The notes under the pieces are model-generated. The model searched no databases. It saw only the letters and a program-made list of their open reading frames with translations, and was not told the origin of the DNA. Shown here piece after piece: positions 8,878 to 21,348 of a stretch of DNA of 64,000 nt. A program made the position numbers and the translations under genes. The DNA comes from Brevibacterium aurantiacum (GTDB lineage: Bacteria; Actinomycetota; Actinomycetes; Actinomycetales; Brevibacteriaceae). Within the stretch, counting starts at the first letter, position 1, and every line of letters begins with the position of its first letter. The DNA lies in contig NZ_FXZB01000020.1 in NCBI RefSeq assembly GCF_900169065.1, forward strand, positions 31,144-95,143, written 5' to 3'.

Positions 8878-10575
8878 TCACTTCTTGAAACCGATGCTCG
8901 TCCAATCGGGAGTTTCGAGCTGACGCGGCCCGAGATTCATGATGTCGTTCTTGACACCCCAGACATATGGGGTCGGGTAGAACGGGATCAGCGGCTTGAG
9001 TTTGAGCACTTCGGCATCGCCCTCGTTTGCCAGCTTCTTCGACTCGGCAGGATCAAGGGTCTTCGTCGCGGCCTTGAACTTCTCACCGATCGCGTCGCTG
9101 GAGATCTTCGAATAGTTCTGCTCGGATTCGGCCGGGTAGAACAGGTTCGAACCTGACGAGATCGGGAAAGCCGTTCCTTCCCAGGTGAACGTGGCCATGT
9201 CGAAGTTGCCGTTGAGCACGTGGTCAGCGAAATACGCGGCCACCGGGACGGTCTCGATTTTGATCTTGAAGCCGATCTCGTTGAGGTCCTTCATGATCTG
9301 CTCCGCACGCTGAGCGTTCGAGGCGGTATCGGCGGGAACAACGATGTTGAACTTCAGCTTCTCGCCGTCCTTGGCACGAATTCCGTCGTCGCCTGCTTTC
9401 CAACCAGCGTCGTCGAGAATCTTCTTCGCGGCTTCCGGATCGAAGTCCAGGCTTCCCTCCGTGTTGTCCTGGTAACCGTCCTGGCCCGGCATGAAGGTGA
9501 CATTGTTGACCAGGGTCACTGGTGCTTCGACGGGGCCTATGGCTGCCTGGGCGATGGCCTCACGGTTGATGGCGTGGCCGACGGCGTCGCGGACTTCCTG
9601 CTCCTTGAGGGCGCCCTTCTCCGCATTCATCGTCACGTGAGTCCACTGCATGCCTTGTGATTTGTAGATCTCACCGTCTTCACGTTTCCCAGCCGTCTCA
9701 TATGAGTCGCCGTCGGTGCCGATGTCGACGAGGTCGATCTCCTTGTTTGCATAGGCTTGGGCCTGCTGTGCCTGCGAGACGACCTTGAAGATGACCTTGT
9801 CCAACTTGGGTTCCTGACCCCACCACTTGTCGTTCTTCACCATGGTGATGACACCGGACTTGTTGTCGACCTTCTCAGCCTTGAATGGTCCGTTCGACGG
9901 CAGCACCTTCTTCGCATAGTCCTTGTTGAAGGTGTCCGGATCTTCCGTGATTTCGTTAGGCACAGAGGCGTCGATGTAGTTGGGCCAGTCGATGTTCGGG
10001 GTCTTGAAGGTCACCTTGACGTTGTGCTTGTCGTCGCCGGCCTCGATGCTCTCGATGTCCTCATACCCCTTGGTCGAGGCAACTTCATATTCATCGTGTT
10101 TGCCGTCTCTGGTCTGCCAGAATGCTTTGTAGTCCTCGACGTCGATCGGCGTACCGTCTTCCCAGACAGCGTCCTTATTGAGTTTGACATCGATGACGAG
10201 CGGATCTTCGCTGGCGATCTCCACGCTCTCCGCGTAGTTCTTGTCGACTTCCCAGCTGCCATCGTCCTTGATTTTGACTGGCCCACCTAGTGACGTGCCG
10301 TAGATATTGTTGTTGTCCACGTGCGCGCCGTCGGCGTGGTAGTAGTTGAGGCTGGCCGGGATCTCGGTCATCGGATAGGTGAGCGTTCCGCCATCGGCGA
10401 TCTCATCGTAGCCGGCTTTCTGGTAGTCAACGGACGGCAGGCCTGAGATCTCCTCGTTCGCCTTGTCGCTGTCGACTCCTTTGGAGTCCTTGTTGTCCTG
10501 TTGGCAACCGGAGAGGGCCAGCCCCAATGCCGCAGTCGCAGCGACAACCACTGTCGCTTTGTTTCTCATCTTCAT
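8878..10575 (-). CDS. peptide ABC importer substrate-binding lipoprotein
   Basis: Family 5 extracellular solute-binding protein (565 aa), the ligand receptor of an oligopeptide/dipeptide importer. The signal peptide ends in lipobox LSGC with Cys24, so it is anchored to the outer face of the membrane. The early TLTYPMTEIP segment and the conserved KINxEAIAQA-like region (AINREAIAQAAIG) fit the family, and Trp-rich stretches typical of the peptide cleft are present. It is the last gene of the dppB-dppC-dppDF-dppA-type operon and ends at a strong terminator. Ligand class (di-/oligopeptide) is inferred from family and operon. Confidence 0.93.
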   Translation of the reverse strand: MKMRNKATVVVAATAALGLALSGCQQDNKDSKGVDSDKANEEISGLPSVDYQKAGYDEIADGGTLTYPMTEIPASLNYYHADGAHVDNNNIYGTSLGGPVKIKDDGSWEVDKNYAESVEIASEDPLVIDVKLNKDAVWEDGTPIDVEDYKAFWQTRDGKHDEYEVASTKGYEDIESIEAGDDKHNVKVTFKTPNIDWPNYIDASVPNEITEDPDTFNKDYAKKVLPSNGPFKAEKVDNKSGVITMVKNDKWWGQEPKLDKVIFKVVSQAQQAQAYANKEIDLVDIGTDGDSYETAGKREDGEIYKSQGMQWTHVTMNAEKGALKEQEVRDAVGHAINREAIAQAAIGPVEAPVTLVNNVTFMPGQDGYQDNTEGSLDFDPEAAKKILDDAGWKAGDDGIRAKDGEKLKFNIVVPADTASNAQRAEQIMKDLNEIGFKIKIETVPVAAYFADHVLNGNFDMATFTWEGTAFPISSGSNLFYPAESEQNYSKISSDAIGEKFKAATKTLDPAESKKLANEGDAEVLKLKPLIPFYPTPYVWGVKNDIMNLGPRQLETPDWTSIGFKK

Positions 10576-10635
10576 GAGTTCCTCTTTCCTGTTCTCTGTG
10601 TGGTGATCGATGGATGAGTACTGTGTCGGGTTCGT

Positions 10636-12733
<2,098 letters not shown>

Positions 12734-12741
<8 letters not shown>

Positions 12742-13651
12742 GGTTGACTCCTGAGGTGGGATCGATGGCGTCACGGAGCGCATCGGCCATCAGGCTGATG
12801 GCGAACAGCATGAGGACGAGGACGCCTGCGGGAAAGACGAAGAGCCACGGACGGGTCACAGCCGCCCCGGAGCCCTCAGCCAGGAGTGTGCCGATGGAGA
12901 CATCGGGCTTCTGGATTCCGAGGTTGAAGTAGCTCAGCGAAGTTTCGGTCAGGATCGCTGAGACCACGCCCAAAGTGGCATCGACGATGAGGATCGACGC
13001 GACGTTCGGGATGATGTGCCGGCTCAGTATCCGTGGAGTGGAGACGCCCATGTACCGCGCCGCCTTGACGAAGTCACGGTCCTTGATCGCCTTCGTCTGG
13101 TTTCTCACAACTTGGGCCATGATCATCCACCCGAACAGGGCGAGGAACACGACGATCGCCATCCACGACAGCTGGCGCAGCATCGGGGCCAGAAGCACGA
13201 GGATGAAGAACGCAGGCAGGACGAGGAGCAGGTTGATGAACCACACGATGACGACCTCGATGCGGCCGCCGAAGTATCCCGCTGTCGAACCGATGATCGC
13301 GGCTAGGAGGCTCGCTGCGGGCCCGGCGATGATGCCGATGAGCAGAGATTTCTGCAGTCCCGCCACGGTTTGGGCGTAGATATCCTGGCCGATGGTGTTC
13401 GTGCCGAACCAGTGCTGCGGGCTCGGTGCCTCGTTGAGTGCGTGGATGTCCTGGTCAGTCGGCGTATAGATGTTGATCGTGTTGCCGAATATTGCGAACA
13501 GGACGAAGAACCCCAGCATGATGCCGCCGACCCAGAAGCGCGGGGTCGAGCGCAGTCGGCGCCAGACCAAGGTCAGACGGGAGGTCGGCTTCGAACGACG
13601 AGGCACAACCTCGGTGTCGGCAGTCGTGGAGATCGGAAGATCGGTGGCCAT
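12734..13651 (-). CDS. peptide ABC importer permease, DppC type
   Basis: Membrane permease (305 aa) pairing with the DppB-type protein. A cytoplasmic N-terminal tail precedes the first helix (about residue 40), and five further helices follow. The EAA coupling loop is visible as AARYMGVSTPRILSRHIIPN, where the ATPase docks. It starts 2 bp after the DppB-type stop and its end overlaps the ATPase gene, so the operon is tightly coupled. Confidence 0.94.
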
Positions 13652-13652
13652 G

Positions 13653-14636
13653 TCAGATCCTCACTCTCGGGTCGAGGGCAGCGTAGAGGATCTCCGAGAG
13701 GGTCGAAGAGATCAGAGTCAGCACTGCGATGAACAGGACGGACCCGGCAGCAGCATTGATATCGGACTGCAGGATCGAGTTGATGGTGAACTCCCCCATG
13801 CCGTGCCAGGAGAACACCACCTCGAGCATCGCCGATCCTGCGACCAACGTGCCGAAGGCGTAGGCGAAGTAGGTCGACATCGGGATGAGGGCAACGCGAA
13901 CACCGTGCTTGACCAAGGCGGTCTTGCGGGTGCGCCCTTTCGATCTCGCGGTGCGGATGAAATCAGAGGCCAGCACATCGAGCATGACCGAGCGCTGATA
14001 ACGCGAGTAGGTGGCAGCACCCATCATCACCAATGCCAATGTCGGCAACAGCATATGTGAGAGCTGATCGGTGAACCACGGAAAGAAGCCCGGCGGTATG
14101 TCCGCCGTGTATTCACCTGAAAAGCGAATCAGGGTTGTGCCGATGAGACCGTTGAAGGCGGTGGCGATGATCATTAGCACCACGCCAATCACAAATGTCG
14201 GAGTGGCGATGATCAGATAGGACGCATAAGTCACTGTCTGGTCAGAGGCCTTGTATTGCTTAACCGCGCCCCACACGCCGAGGACGACGCCCAGGATGGC
14301 TCCGAGGATGGAACCGATGAGCAGAAGTTTGAGGCTGACCCCTGCCCGGGTCATGATCTCTTGGAAGACCGGATTGTTGTGGACCGTCGTAGAGAAGTCC
14401 CCGTGGAGGAAGATCCCCGTCAGCCAGGCCCACGTACGCTCGATGATCGGAACATCCGGATTGGTCCCGTGTCCGTTGAGGATCGACTTGATCGAGGCTT
14501 CTGACAGCGGCGGATTCTGGCCCCGATACCGCGCGGCCGGATCCATGAACGCACTGGAGGTGATGTAGGCGGTGACCGTGGCGATGAACGCCAGGATGAA
14601 ATAGTTGACGAATCGCCGGAGAACGTATTTTCCCAT
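13653..14636 (-). CDS. peptide ABC importer permease, DppB type
   Basis: First gene of the operon; 327-aa permease with an N-terminal helix, a long external loop carrying the DppB-like segment around residues 40-90, and five further helices. The EAA-type loop is seen around TARSKGRTRKTALVKHG. The usual start MGKYVLRRFVNYF resembles other DppB proteins. Upstream lie 458 bp without a gene that carry several inverted repeats and a TCGAGAAC element 24 bp before the start. Confidence 0.94.
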   Translation of the reverse strand: MGKYVLRRFVNYFILAFIATVTAYITSSAFMDPAARYRGQNPPLSEASIKSILNGHGTNPDVPIIERTWAWLTGIFLHGDFSTTVHNNPVFQEIMTRAGVSLKLLLIGSILGAILGVVLGVWGAVKQYKASDQTVTYASYLIIATPTFVIGVVLMIIATAFNGLIGTTLIRFSGEYTADIPPGFFPWFTDQLSHMLLPTLALVMMGAATYSRYQRSVMLDVLASDFIRTARSKGRTRKTALVKHGVRVALIPMSTYFAYAFGTLVAGSAMLEVVFSWHGMGEFTINSILQSDINAAAGSVLFIAVLTLISSTLSEILYAALDPRVRI

Positions 14637-15094
14637 GCCGAGACCTAAATCGCTGCGACTCGAGAACTTTCGTGATTATTCTCTGACTGATGCATCGGTC
14701 CGGGGATGAGGGAATAGATCTCTTTGCGAATCTCGAGGGGTGTGCGAGTCATCTGCGGTCAAAGTTCCTTTGCGTCAAGTGTCGTCAGCTCAGCTACTCT
14801 GCGCGGTTCATCCGTGAACCATCACAAACAACTGAACGTAAGTTGTACTGTATCCAGATGTGATCCCCCACACAAAGCACCTTGCACAATTTCTTTCTCT
14901 CCATCCGAGGGTGCCGCAGATTCTCGGGCGACACGCCGTGATTACAGTTGGGTAACAAGGGGTGGTCTTCTGCCTCTTCGGGCACAGAAGAGCCGAGGTG
15001 GTGCGGACATTGGTCCGCACCACCTCGGCGATGGATCGATCCCCGCTATCCGGGACTCGACTGTTCGATGATCAGATCATCGGGTGTCCCCTGC
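14637..15094. other. intergenic region upstream of the peptide importer
   Basis: A 458-bp gap between dppB-type and ilvD, less GC-rich than its surroundings in its left two thirds. It holds a TCGAGAAC octamer at 14660-14667, a 6-4-6 inverted repeat GGTTCA-TCCG-TGAACC at 14805-14820, a second one ACAACT-N7-AGTTGT at 14828-14846, and the large ilvD-side hairpin at 14992-15029. No credible gene was found; it is probably the control region of the importer operon. Confidence 0.6.
14992..15029 (-). terminator. 17-bp perfect hairpin downstream of ilvD
   Basis: Arms 14992-15008 and 15013-15029 pair perfectly over 17 bp around the loop ATTG. It lies 66 bp past the ilvD stop and is probably its terminator, though the following T-run on the minus strand is weak (CTCTTCTGT). 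Each arm is built from the over-represented 10-mer GCCGAGGTGG. Confidence 0.6.
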
Positions 15095-16807
<1,713 letters not shown>

Positions 16808-16813
16808 GCAGGC

Positions 16814-16819
16814 ACTCTA
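16814..16819 (-). promoter_or_regulatory. -10 box, leaderless ilvD
   Basis: Minus-strand TAGAGT, then GCCTGC, then the ATG of ilvD. Confidence 0.5.
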
Positions 16820-16876
16820 CGCCGGAGTCCATCATGTATATGCCAAGTTCTCGCATGTTGGAACTTGTTTTGGGCG

Positions 16877-16940
16877 GTCGATCGAGAACCGGTCGGCAGT
16901 TCCTCGAGAACGTGCCGACAGTTCCTCGAGAACCGCTGCG
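16877..16940. repeat. three TCGAGAAC elements with 22-bp period upstream of ilvD
   Basis: TCGAGAAC occurs at 16882-16889, 16904-16911 and 16926-16933, each exactly 22 bp (about two helical turns) apart. Copies 2 and 3 share the 15-mer CAGTTCCTCGAGAAC; copy 1 is more diverged. The array lies 75-126 bp upstream of the ilvD start and just past the stop of the neighbouring dehydrogenase gene, a good position for cooperative binding of a regulator. Confidence 0.7.
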
Positions 16941-16941
16941 A

Positions 16942-17889
16942 TCACTCCGTCGAGACGAGGTTGAGCGGCTGCTCGCCGTCGTTGAGTCGGCGCACCTGCT
17001 CGGCCAGGATCTGCACCACGCGAGGCTCGAACGCCGAGGTGTCGCCGCCTTCATGAGGTGTGATGAGAGTGTTCGGGGTCCCCCACAGCGGATGGTTCTC
17101 CGGCAGCGGCTCGGGATCCATGACGTCAAGCGCGGCGTGGAGACGGCCGGTGCTCAGCTCGGCCACGAGGGCATCGGTGTCAACGACCTTGCCTCGAGCG
17201 ACGTTGACGATGAGAGCGTTGTCGGGCAGCCGGGACAGGAAGTCCTTGTTTACGAGCTGGTTGGTCGACTCGGTCAGAGGCGTGATGAGGACGACGACCT
17301 CAGTGTGGGGCAACAGTGTCGGCAGCTCATCGACACTGTGGATCTTCCCGCGATCGTCTTCACGAGCGGTCGTCGCCACCCGCGTGAGGTCGACCTCGAA
17401 GGGAGCGAACCGATCGGCGATCGCCGAGCCGATCTCGCCGGCGCCGATGATCATGACACGGCGATCCTGCAGGGAGCGGTTGCGTTTGTGGTTCCAGATC
17501 CTCGCGCTCTGCGCACGAACGGCATCATCGATGCCGCGCAGGCTGGCCAAAGTCAGTGTCAGGGCGAGTTCGGCCGTTCCGCCTGTGTGCACGCCCGAGG
17601 CCGTCGCCACCTTGATGCCGCGCTCCGGCAGGTGAGCGACAGGGTCGTACCCGGTGGTCTGCGTGATGACCAGGCCCAGGTTCGGCAGCTCGTCGAGCAG
17701 TTCGATGGTCGGTCCCGAATCGAGGTACGGGAGCACGACGACATCGACGTCATCTCGGCTCAGCTTCGCCGACTTCTCGGCGTCCGAGTAGACGACCAGG
17801 TCGACGTTGGCACGCTGGTGCGCCGGAATCCGGGCGATGACGCGGTTGCGGAGTTCAGAATCTGGGAAGGCAATGGTCTTGATCGACAT
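16942..17889 (-). CDS. D-isomer 2-hydroxyacid dehydrogenase family protein
   Basis: A second NAD-dependent 2-hydroxyacid dehydrogenase (315 aa from the ATG at 17889). Rossmann motif GAGEIG, Arg in NVARGKVVD, Glu in MDPEPLPENH and His in ITPHEGG give the catalytic set. The N-terminal substrate domain is short and unlike the one at 7107-8048. The ATG at 17889 follows GACAAT by 6 nt, a possible leaderless start; GTG at 17895 is the alternative. Substrate unknown; a phosphoglycerate dehydrogenase-like role is possible but serA is usually longer. Confidence 0.88.
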   Translation of the reverse strand: MSIKTIAFPDSELRNRVIARIPAHQRANVDLVVYSDAEKSAKLSRDDVDVVVLPYLDSGPTIELLDELPNLGLVITQTTGYDPVAHLPERGIKVATASGVHTGGTAELALTLTLASLRGIDDAVRAQSARIWNHKRNRSLQDRRVMIIGAGEIGSAIADRFAPFEVDLTRVATTAREDDRGKIHSVDELPTLLPHTEVVVLITPLTESTNQLVNKDFLSRLPDNALIVNVARGKVVDTDALVAELSTGRLHAALDVMDPEPLPENHPLWGTPNTLITPHEGGDTSAFEPRVVQILAEQVRRLNDGEQPLNLVSTE

Positions 17890-17941
17890 GGTCACATTGT
17901 CCCACGAACAGGCTCACTCGGGCAGGGGTGTTCAGACTGTC

Positions 17942-18412
17942 CTATTCGGGCAGGGCCTGTCCGATGCGCGCGAATACTCGTTCGATGACTTCGAGTTCCT
18001 CATCGTCGACATGGCTGAGGAAGACTTCGTCGATGTTCTCCCGGTGCTGACGTCCCGCATTGAGGAAGGCTTGGGCACCGGCCTCGGTGAGCCCGACGTT
18101 GTGCGCTCGTTTGTCCTCTGCGCATTCCGTCTTCGTCACCAGGCCCGCGTCCTCAAGCACCTTGATCCGGTAATTGAGGCGTGAGGGCGAGAACACCAGC
18201 TTTTTGGCCAGCACGCTCATCGTCAGCAGGTGGGTCGGCTCCTCCCACAGCAGCAGCAGCGTGTTGTAGTCGCTGACAGTCAGACTGGCACGGTCCTTGA
18301 GGTTGCCCTCAAGGTTCTGCCGGATGCGCTGTGAGGTCTCGAAGTACAGGCGCCACGATCTCTGCGCCAGAGCGTCGCGGTCCCGACCGAGTTTGACCTC
18401 GACCATCGTCAT
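17942..18412 (-). CDS. MarR family transcriptional regulator
   Basis: A 156-aa winged-helix regulator. The DNA-binding part spans about residues 55-110 with the MarR wing pattern (LAKKLVFSPSRLNYRIKVLEDAGLV, in pieces: SPSRLNYRI recognition helix, then DAGLV and a charged wing). Its start overlaps the FMN reductase stop (ATGA), so it is the last gene of a three-gene operon and likely controls it; an inverted repeat before the operon at 20345-20360 is a candidate operator. Confidence 0.9.
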   Translation of the reverse strand: MTMVEVKLGRDRDALAQRSWRLYFETSQRIRQNLEGNLKDRASLTVSDYNTLLLLWEEPTHLLTMSVLAKKLVFSPSRLNYRIKVLEDAGLVTKTECAEDKRAHNVGLTEAGAQAFLNAGRQHRENIDEVFLSHVDDEELEVIERVFARIGQALPE

Positions 18413-19119
18413 CCCTCGAGAAGTTGAGCGAAGGGCGTGATGAGCTCGGGATTGAACTCATCATCGATGCTCGGGTTCCGCTGCGCGCCACGCCGACCGA
18501 ACTCGCCGGTCGTCGTGGTCGCAGTGCCGCCGCCGGCAGTCCCGCCGGCAGTGCCTGCGCTCGAAGCGGTGCCGACCCCGTGCAGGCTCGCTGCCAATCC
18601 GATCAGCTCCTCGCTGGCCTGAGCGATTCGGGCGTTGAGGCTGCGCCCGCCTTCGATGCTGCCCCAGTCATCGGTGGCGGCGAAGATCGTCGTCGGTACG
18701 ACGATGCCCTTGAGGTAGGACAGCATCGGACGCAGCACGGTCTCCCCCGCCAGCGAGTGCCGAGGCGTCCCACCGGTCGAGCCGATGAGCACGGGCTTGT
18801 TCGCCAGCGCCTTTTCGTCGATGAGTTGCCAGAACAAGGTGTGCAGGCCCACCGGAGCGACCTTGTACACGGGCGCCACGGTGACGATCACGTCTGCCGC
18901 GGCGACCTGCGCGAAGGCCGCCTCGAGGTTGTCCGAACGGAATCCGGTCAGGGCCATATCGGTGAGGTCCGAGCTCAGGTTCCGCACGTTGATGTGCTCG
19001 GTCTCCGCGCTCAGGTCCGCAGCATCGGCCGCCGAGGTGGCCGCTGCGATGATCTTGTTCGAGAGTTTCAGTGTGGTTGAGTCCTCGCTCAGCGAGGTTG
19101 TGATGCTGAGAATTCGCAT
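18409..19119 (-). CDS. NADPH-dependent FMN reductase
   Basis: A 236-aa flavodoxin-fold reductase that should supply reduced FMN to the luciferase-like monooxygenase encoded just upstream; the stop and start share one base (TGATG). The N-terminal strand-loop (ILSITTSLSEDST) and the VAPVYKVAPVG and STGGTPRHSL segments are the FMN-binding features. The C-terminal ~55 residues are an odd Gly/Ala/Thr-rich linker followed by a conserved-looking acidic end. The gene pair matches the CE1758/CE1759 type two-component flavin systems known by family from corynebacteria. Confidence 0.88.
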   Translation of the reverse strand: MRILSITTSLSEDSTTLKLSNKIIAAATSAADAADLSAETEHINVRNLSSDLTDMALTGFRSDNLEAAFAQVAAADVIVTVAPVYKVAPVGLHTLFWQLIDEKALANKPVLIGSTGGTPRHSLAGETVLRPMLSYLKGIVVPTTIFAATDDWGSIEGGRSLNARIAQASEELIGLAASLHGVGTASSAGTAGGTAGGGTATTTTGEFGRRGAQRNPSIDDEFNPELITPFAQLLEG

Positions 19120-20297
19120 CAGCGATCAGCTCCTTGGTTCTCGTTCTGCTCCGCAGCCCTGGCCTGACGGTCGGCGTAGGCACGTGATCCGGGGCCACCA
19201 CCGGGGATGGGATCGCGGCCCTCACGGTGACGGATGACGAGTGATTCGTGTGTCGGTGCGTCGGGGACATCGGCCGGACGGTCCTTGGCGAATTCCTTCC
19301 GCAGAACCGGAACGACTTCCTCGCCGAGGAGGTCGAGCTGTTCCAGCACTGTCTTCTGGGGCAGTCCGGCGTGGTCGATGAGGAACAGCTGACGCTGATA
19401 GTCGCCGGCCCATTCGCGGAAGCTCAGGGTGCGTTCGATGACCTGCTGGGGCGATCCGACCGTCAGCGGGGTCTGCGTCGAGAAGTCCTCGAGGCTGGGG
19501 CCGTGGCCGTAGACCGGAGCGTTGTCGAAGTACGGACGGAATTCCTTGACGGCGTCCTGCGAGTTCTTGCGCATGAACACCTGACCGCCGAGTCCGACGA
19601 TCGCCTGGTGCGCGGCTCCGTGGCCGTAGTACTCGTAGCGCTGGCGGTAGAGCTGAACCATGCGAGCGGTGTGCGACACAGGCCAGAAGATGTTGTTGTG
19701 GAAGTATCCGTCACCGTAGTAGGCCGCCTGTTCGGCGATTTCGGGGCTGCGGATCGATCCGTGCCACACGAAGGGCGGGACATCGTCCAGTGGTGTCGGT
19801 GTGACGGTGAACCCGTTGAGAGGCGTACGGAACTTGCCCTCCCAGTCGAGGTTATTCTCGCGCCACAGGCGGTAGAGCAGGTTGTAGTTCTCGACTGCCA
19901 GCGGGATGCCCGAACGGATGTCCTTGCCGAACCAGGGGTAGACGGGACCGGTGTTGCCGCGTCCCATGACGAGGCTGATGCGCCCGTCGGAGAGGTGCTG
20001 AGCATAGGCATAGTCCTCAGCGATACGCACCGGGTCGGTCGTCGTGATCAGCGTGGTGGCCGTCGACAGATGCAGCTTCTCCGTCTGGGCTGCGATGTTC
20101 GCGAGCAGGACCGGCGGGTTCGCGGGTGCCACGAACGGCGGGTTGTGGTGCTGTCCGGTGGCGAAGACATCGAGGCCGACCTCTTCGGCCTTCTTGGCGA
20201 TCTCGACCGTATCCTTGATCCGCTGATTCTCAGACACCGTGGTCCCCGTGGTGGGATCGCTGGTGACGTCTCCGATGGTGAAGATTCCGAGTTCCAT
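19119..20297 (-). CDS. luciferase-like FMN-dependent monooxygenase
   Basis: A 392-aa LLM-class oxygenase (TIM barrel) that uses reduced FMN and oxygen. The N-terminus MELGIFTIGDV, the mid segment TTTDPVRIAEDYA and the SDGRISLVMGRGN stretch are typical. It is first in an operon with its FMN reductase and a MarR regulator, preceded by AAGGAG at 5 nt. The C-terminal ~30 residues are charged and probably disordered. The substrate is unknown; a shared motif with the cysK promoter region hints at a sulfur link, which is inference. Confidence 0.9.
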   Translation of the reverse strand: MELGIFTIGDVTSDPTTGTTVSENQRIKDTVEIAKKAEEVGLDVFATGQHHNPPFVAPANPPVLLANIAAQTEKLHLSTATTLITTTDPVRIAEDYAYAQHLSDGRISLVMGRGNTGPVYPWFGKDIRSGIPLAVENYNLLYRLWRENNLDWEGKFRTPLNGFTVTPTPLDDVPPFVWHGSIRSPEIAEQAAYYGDGYFHNNIFWPVSHTARMVQLYRQRYEYYGHGAAHQAIVGLGGQVFMRKNSQDAVKEFRPYFDNAPVYGHGPSLEDFSTQTPLTVGSPQQVIERTLSFREWAGDYQRQLFLIDHAGLPQKTVLEQLDLLGEEVVPVLRKEFAKDRPADVPDAPTHESLVIRHREGRDPIPGGGPGSRAYADRQARAAEQNENQGADR

Positions 20298-20344
20298 GTC
20301 TGCTCCTTCTGCTCGCTCTTCGCGAACCCTCCTTGAACTGAATA

Positions 20345-20360
20345 ACTTCAGTTTTGAAGT
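20345..20360. promoter_or_regulatory. candidate MarR operator
   Basis: Perfect inverted repeat ACTTCA-GTTT-TGAAGT in an AT-rich block, 48 bp upstream of the monooxygenase start. Length and symmetry suit a MarR dimer, and the operon encodes one. Confidence 0.5.
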
Positions 20361-20410
20361 AACTAGTTGAAAGTTTAACAGACTTCGATCGAGAAGTATT
20401 CCCGAGCTCT

Positions 20411-20442
20411 GTCACACAACGATCTGAGCTGCGTCACACAGC
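20411..20442. repeat. two GTCACACA direct repeats upstream of the monooxygenase operon
   Basis: GTCACACAAC at 20411-20420 and GTCACACAGC at 20433-20442, 22 bp apart. The first 10-mer recurs exactly at 22331-22340 before cysK, in the same orientation relative to the downstream gene. Possible shared regulator site. Confidence 0.45.
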
Positions 20443-20498
20443 AAAAGCCGGGCCCTCCGAGCCGAATCCTTTGCGGATGTCGGCTGGGAGGGCCCGGC
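20443..20498 (-). terminator. intrinsic terminator of cysE
   Basis: Arms 20447-20458 and 20487-20498 pair over 12 bp (GCCGGGCCCTCC / GGAGGGCCCGGC), with further pairing inside. On the minus strand it ends in CTTTTGC. It lies 43 bp past the cysE stop. Confidence 0.85.
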
Positions 20499-20541
20499 GA
20501 AGACAGTGTTGCTGGGTGAAGCTGGCGAGCGAGCTTCTCGC

Positions 20542-21222
20542 TCAGATCCAGATAGCGGGATCGATCAGTTCGAAGTCGGCGTAGGGAGAACGTGAGTCAC
20601 CCACATCGGATCCGGCCGCCTCGGGGTCGGTGCGATTCTTGTAGGGCCTGACCTTGGCCGGGATCCCCACCGCACTCGAATCGGCGGCGACGTCTTTGAC
20701 GACGACCGCATTGGCACCCACCGAGGAGTTGTCGCCGACGACCACAGGGCCGAGGATCTTCGCACCGGCACCGACGAGGACGTGGTTGCCGATGGTCGGG
20801 TGGCGCTTCGTCTGCTCCATCGATGTGCCGCCGAGGGTGACCTGATGGTAGAGCATCACATCATCGCCGATCTCCGAGGTCTCGCCGATGACGACACCGT
20901 TGGCGTGGTCGATGAAGAAGCGTCGACCGATCTGCGCGCCAGGATGGATCTCAACTCCGGTCAGCGTCCTCACCGCCTGGGACATCAGCCTGGCCGGCAC
21001 CTTGGTGGAGTCGTTCTGCCACAGTCGGTGCAGGCCGCGGTGGGCCCAGATCGCGTGCATGCCCGGGTACGAGACCATCGAGACGAAATCATTGGTGGCT
21101 GCAGGGTCACGCCTGCGCACGGTATCGAGGTCCTCGCGCAGTGTCGCGCGCACCCCAGGTCGACTCAGCCCATAGGCTGCCGCGCCGATCGCCGCCGCTG
21201 CCACGGTCCACAGTGCCTTCAT
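20542..21222 (-). CDS. cysE: serine O-acetyltransferase
   Basis: Makes O-acetylserine from serine and acetyl-CoA, the first step of cysteine synthesis; the product feeds CysK encoded directly upstream. The 226-aa protein has the SAT core: short alpha-helical part, then left-handed beta-helix hexapeptides with the active-site [21 protein letters not shown] region (split: HPGAQIG, then [10 protein letters not shown]) and GLPxKV-like end (GIPAKVRPY). It carries an unusual hydrophobic N-terminus ([15 protein letters not shown]). Gap to cysK is about 125 bp. Confidence 0.93.
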   Translation of the reverse strand: MKALWTVAAAAIGAAAYGLSRPGVRATLREDLDTVRRRDPAATNDFVSMVSYPGMHAIWAHRGLHRLWQNDSTKVPARLMSQAVRTLTGVEIHPGAQIGRRFFIDHANGVVIGETSEIGDDVMLYHQVTLGGTSMEQTKRHPTIGNHVLVGAGAKILGPVVVGDNSSVGANAVVVKDVAADSSAVGIPAKVRPYKNRTDPEAAGSDVGDSRSPYADFELIDPAIWI

Positions 21223-21348
21223 CTCAACAGTCCTTCTTGCTTGTGATCGTCAATCCTCAATGCCGCGAGGGCGCCAAACATGTGTTTGACACCCTCGCCG
21301 CGAAACCGGCATCTGCCTGCGGCGATGCTCAGTCGAAACTTACTCTGC

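Noticed and set aside
16877..16940. Short CRISPR array upstream of ilvD
   Set aside because: The repeat core is only 8 bp (15 at most) with 22-bp period; no spacers of CRISPR length and no cas genes.
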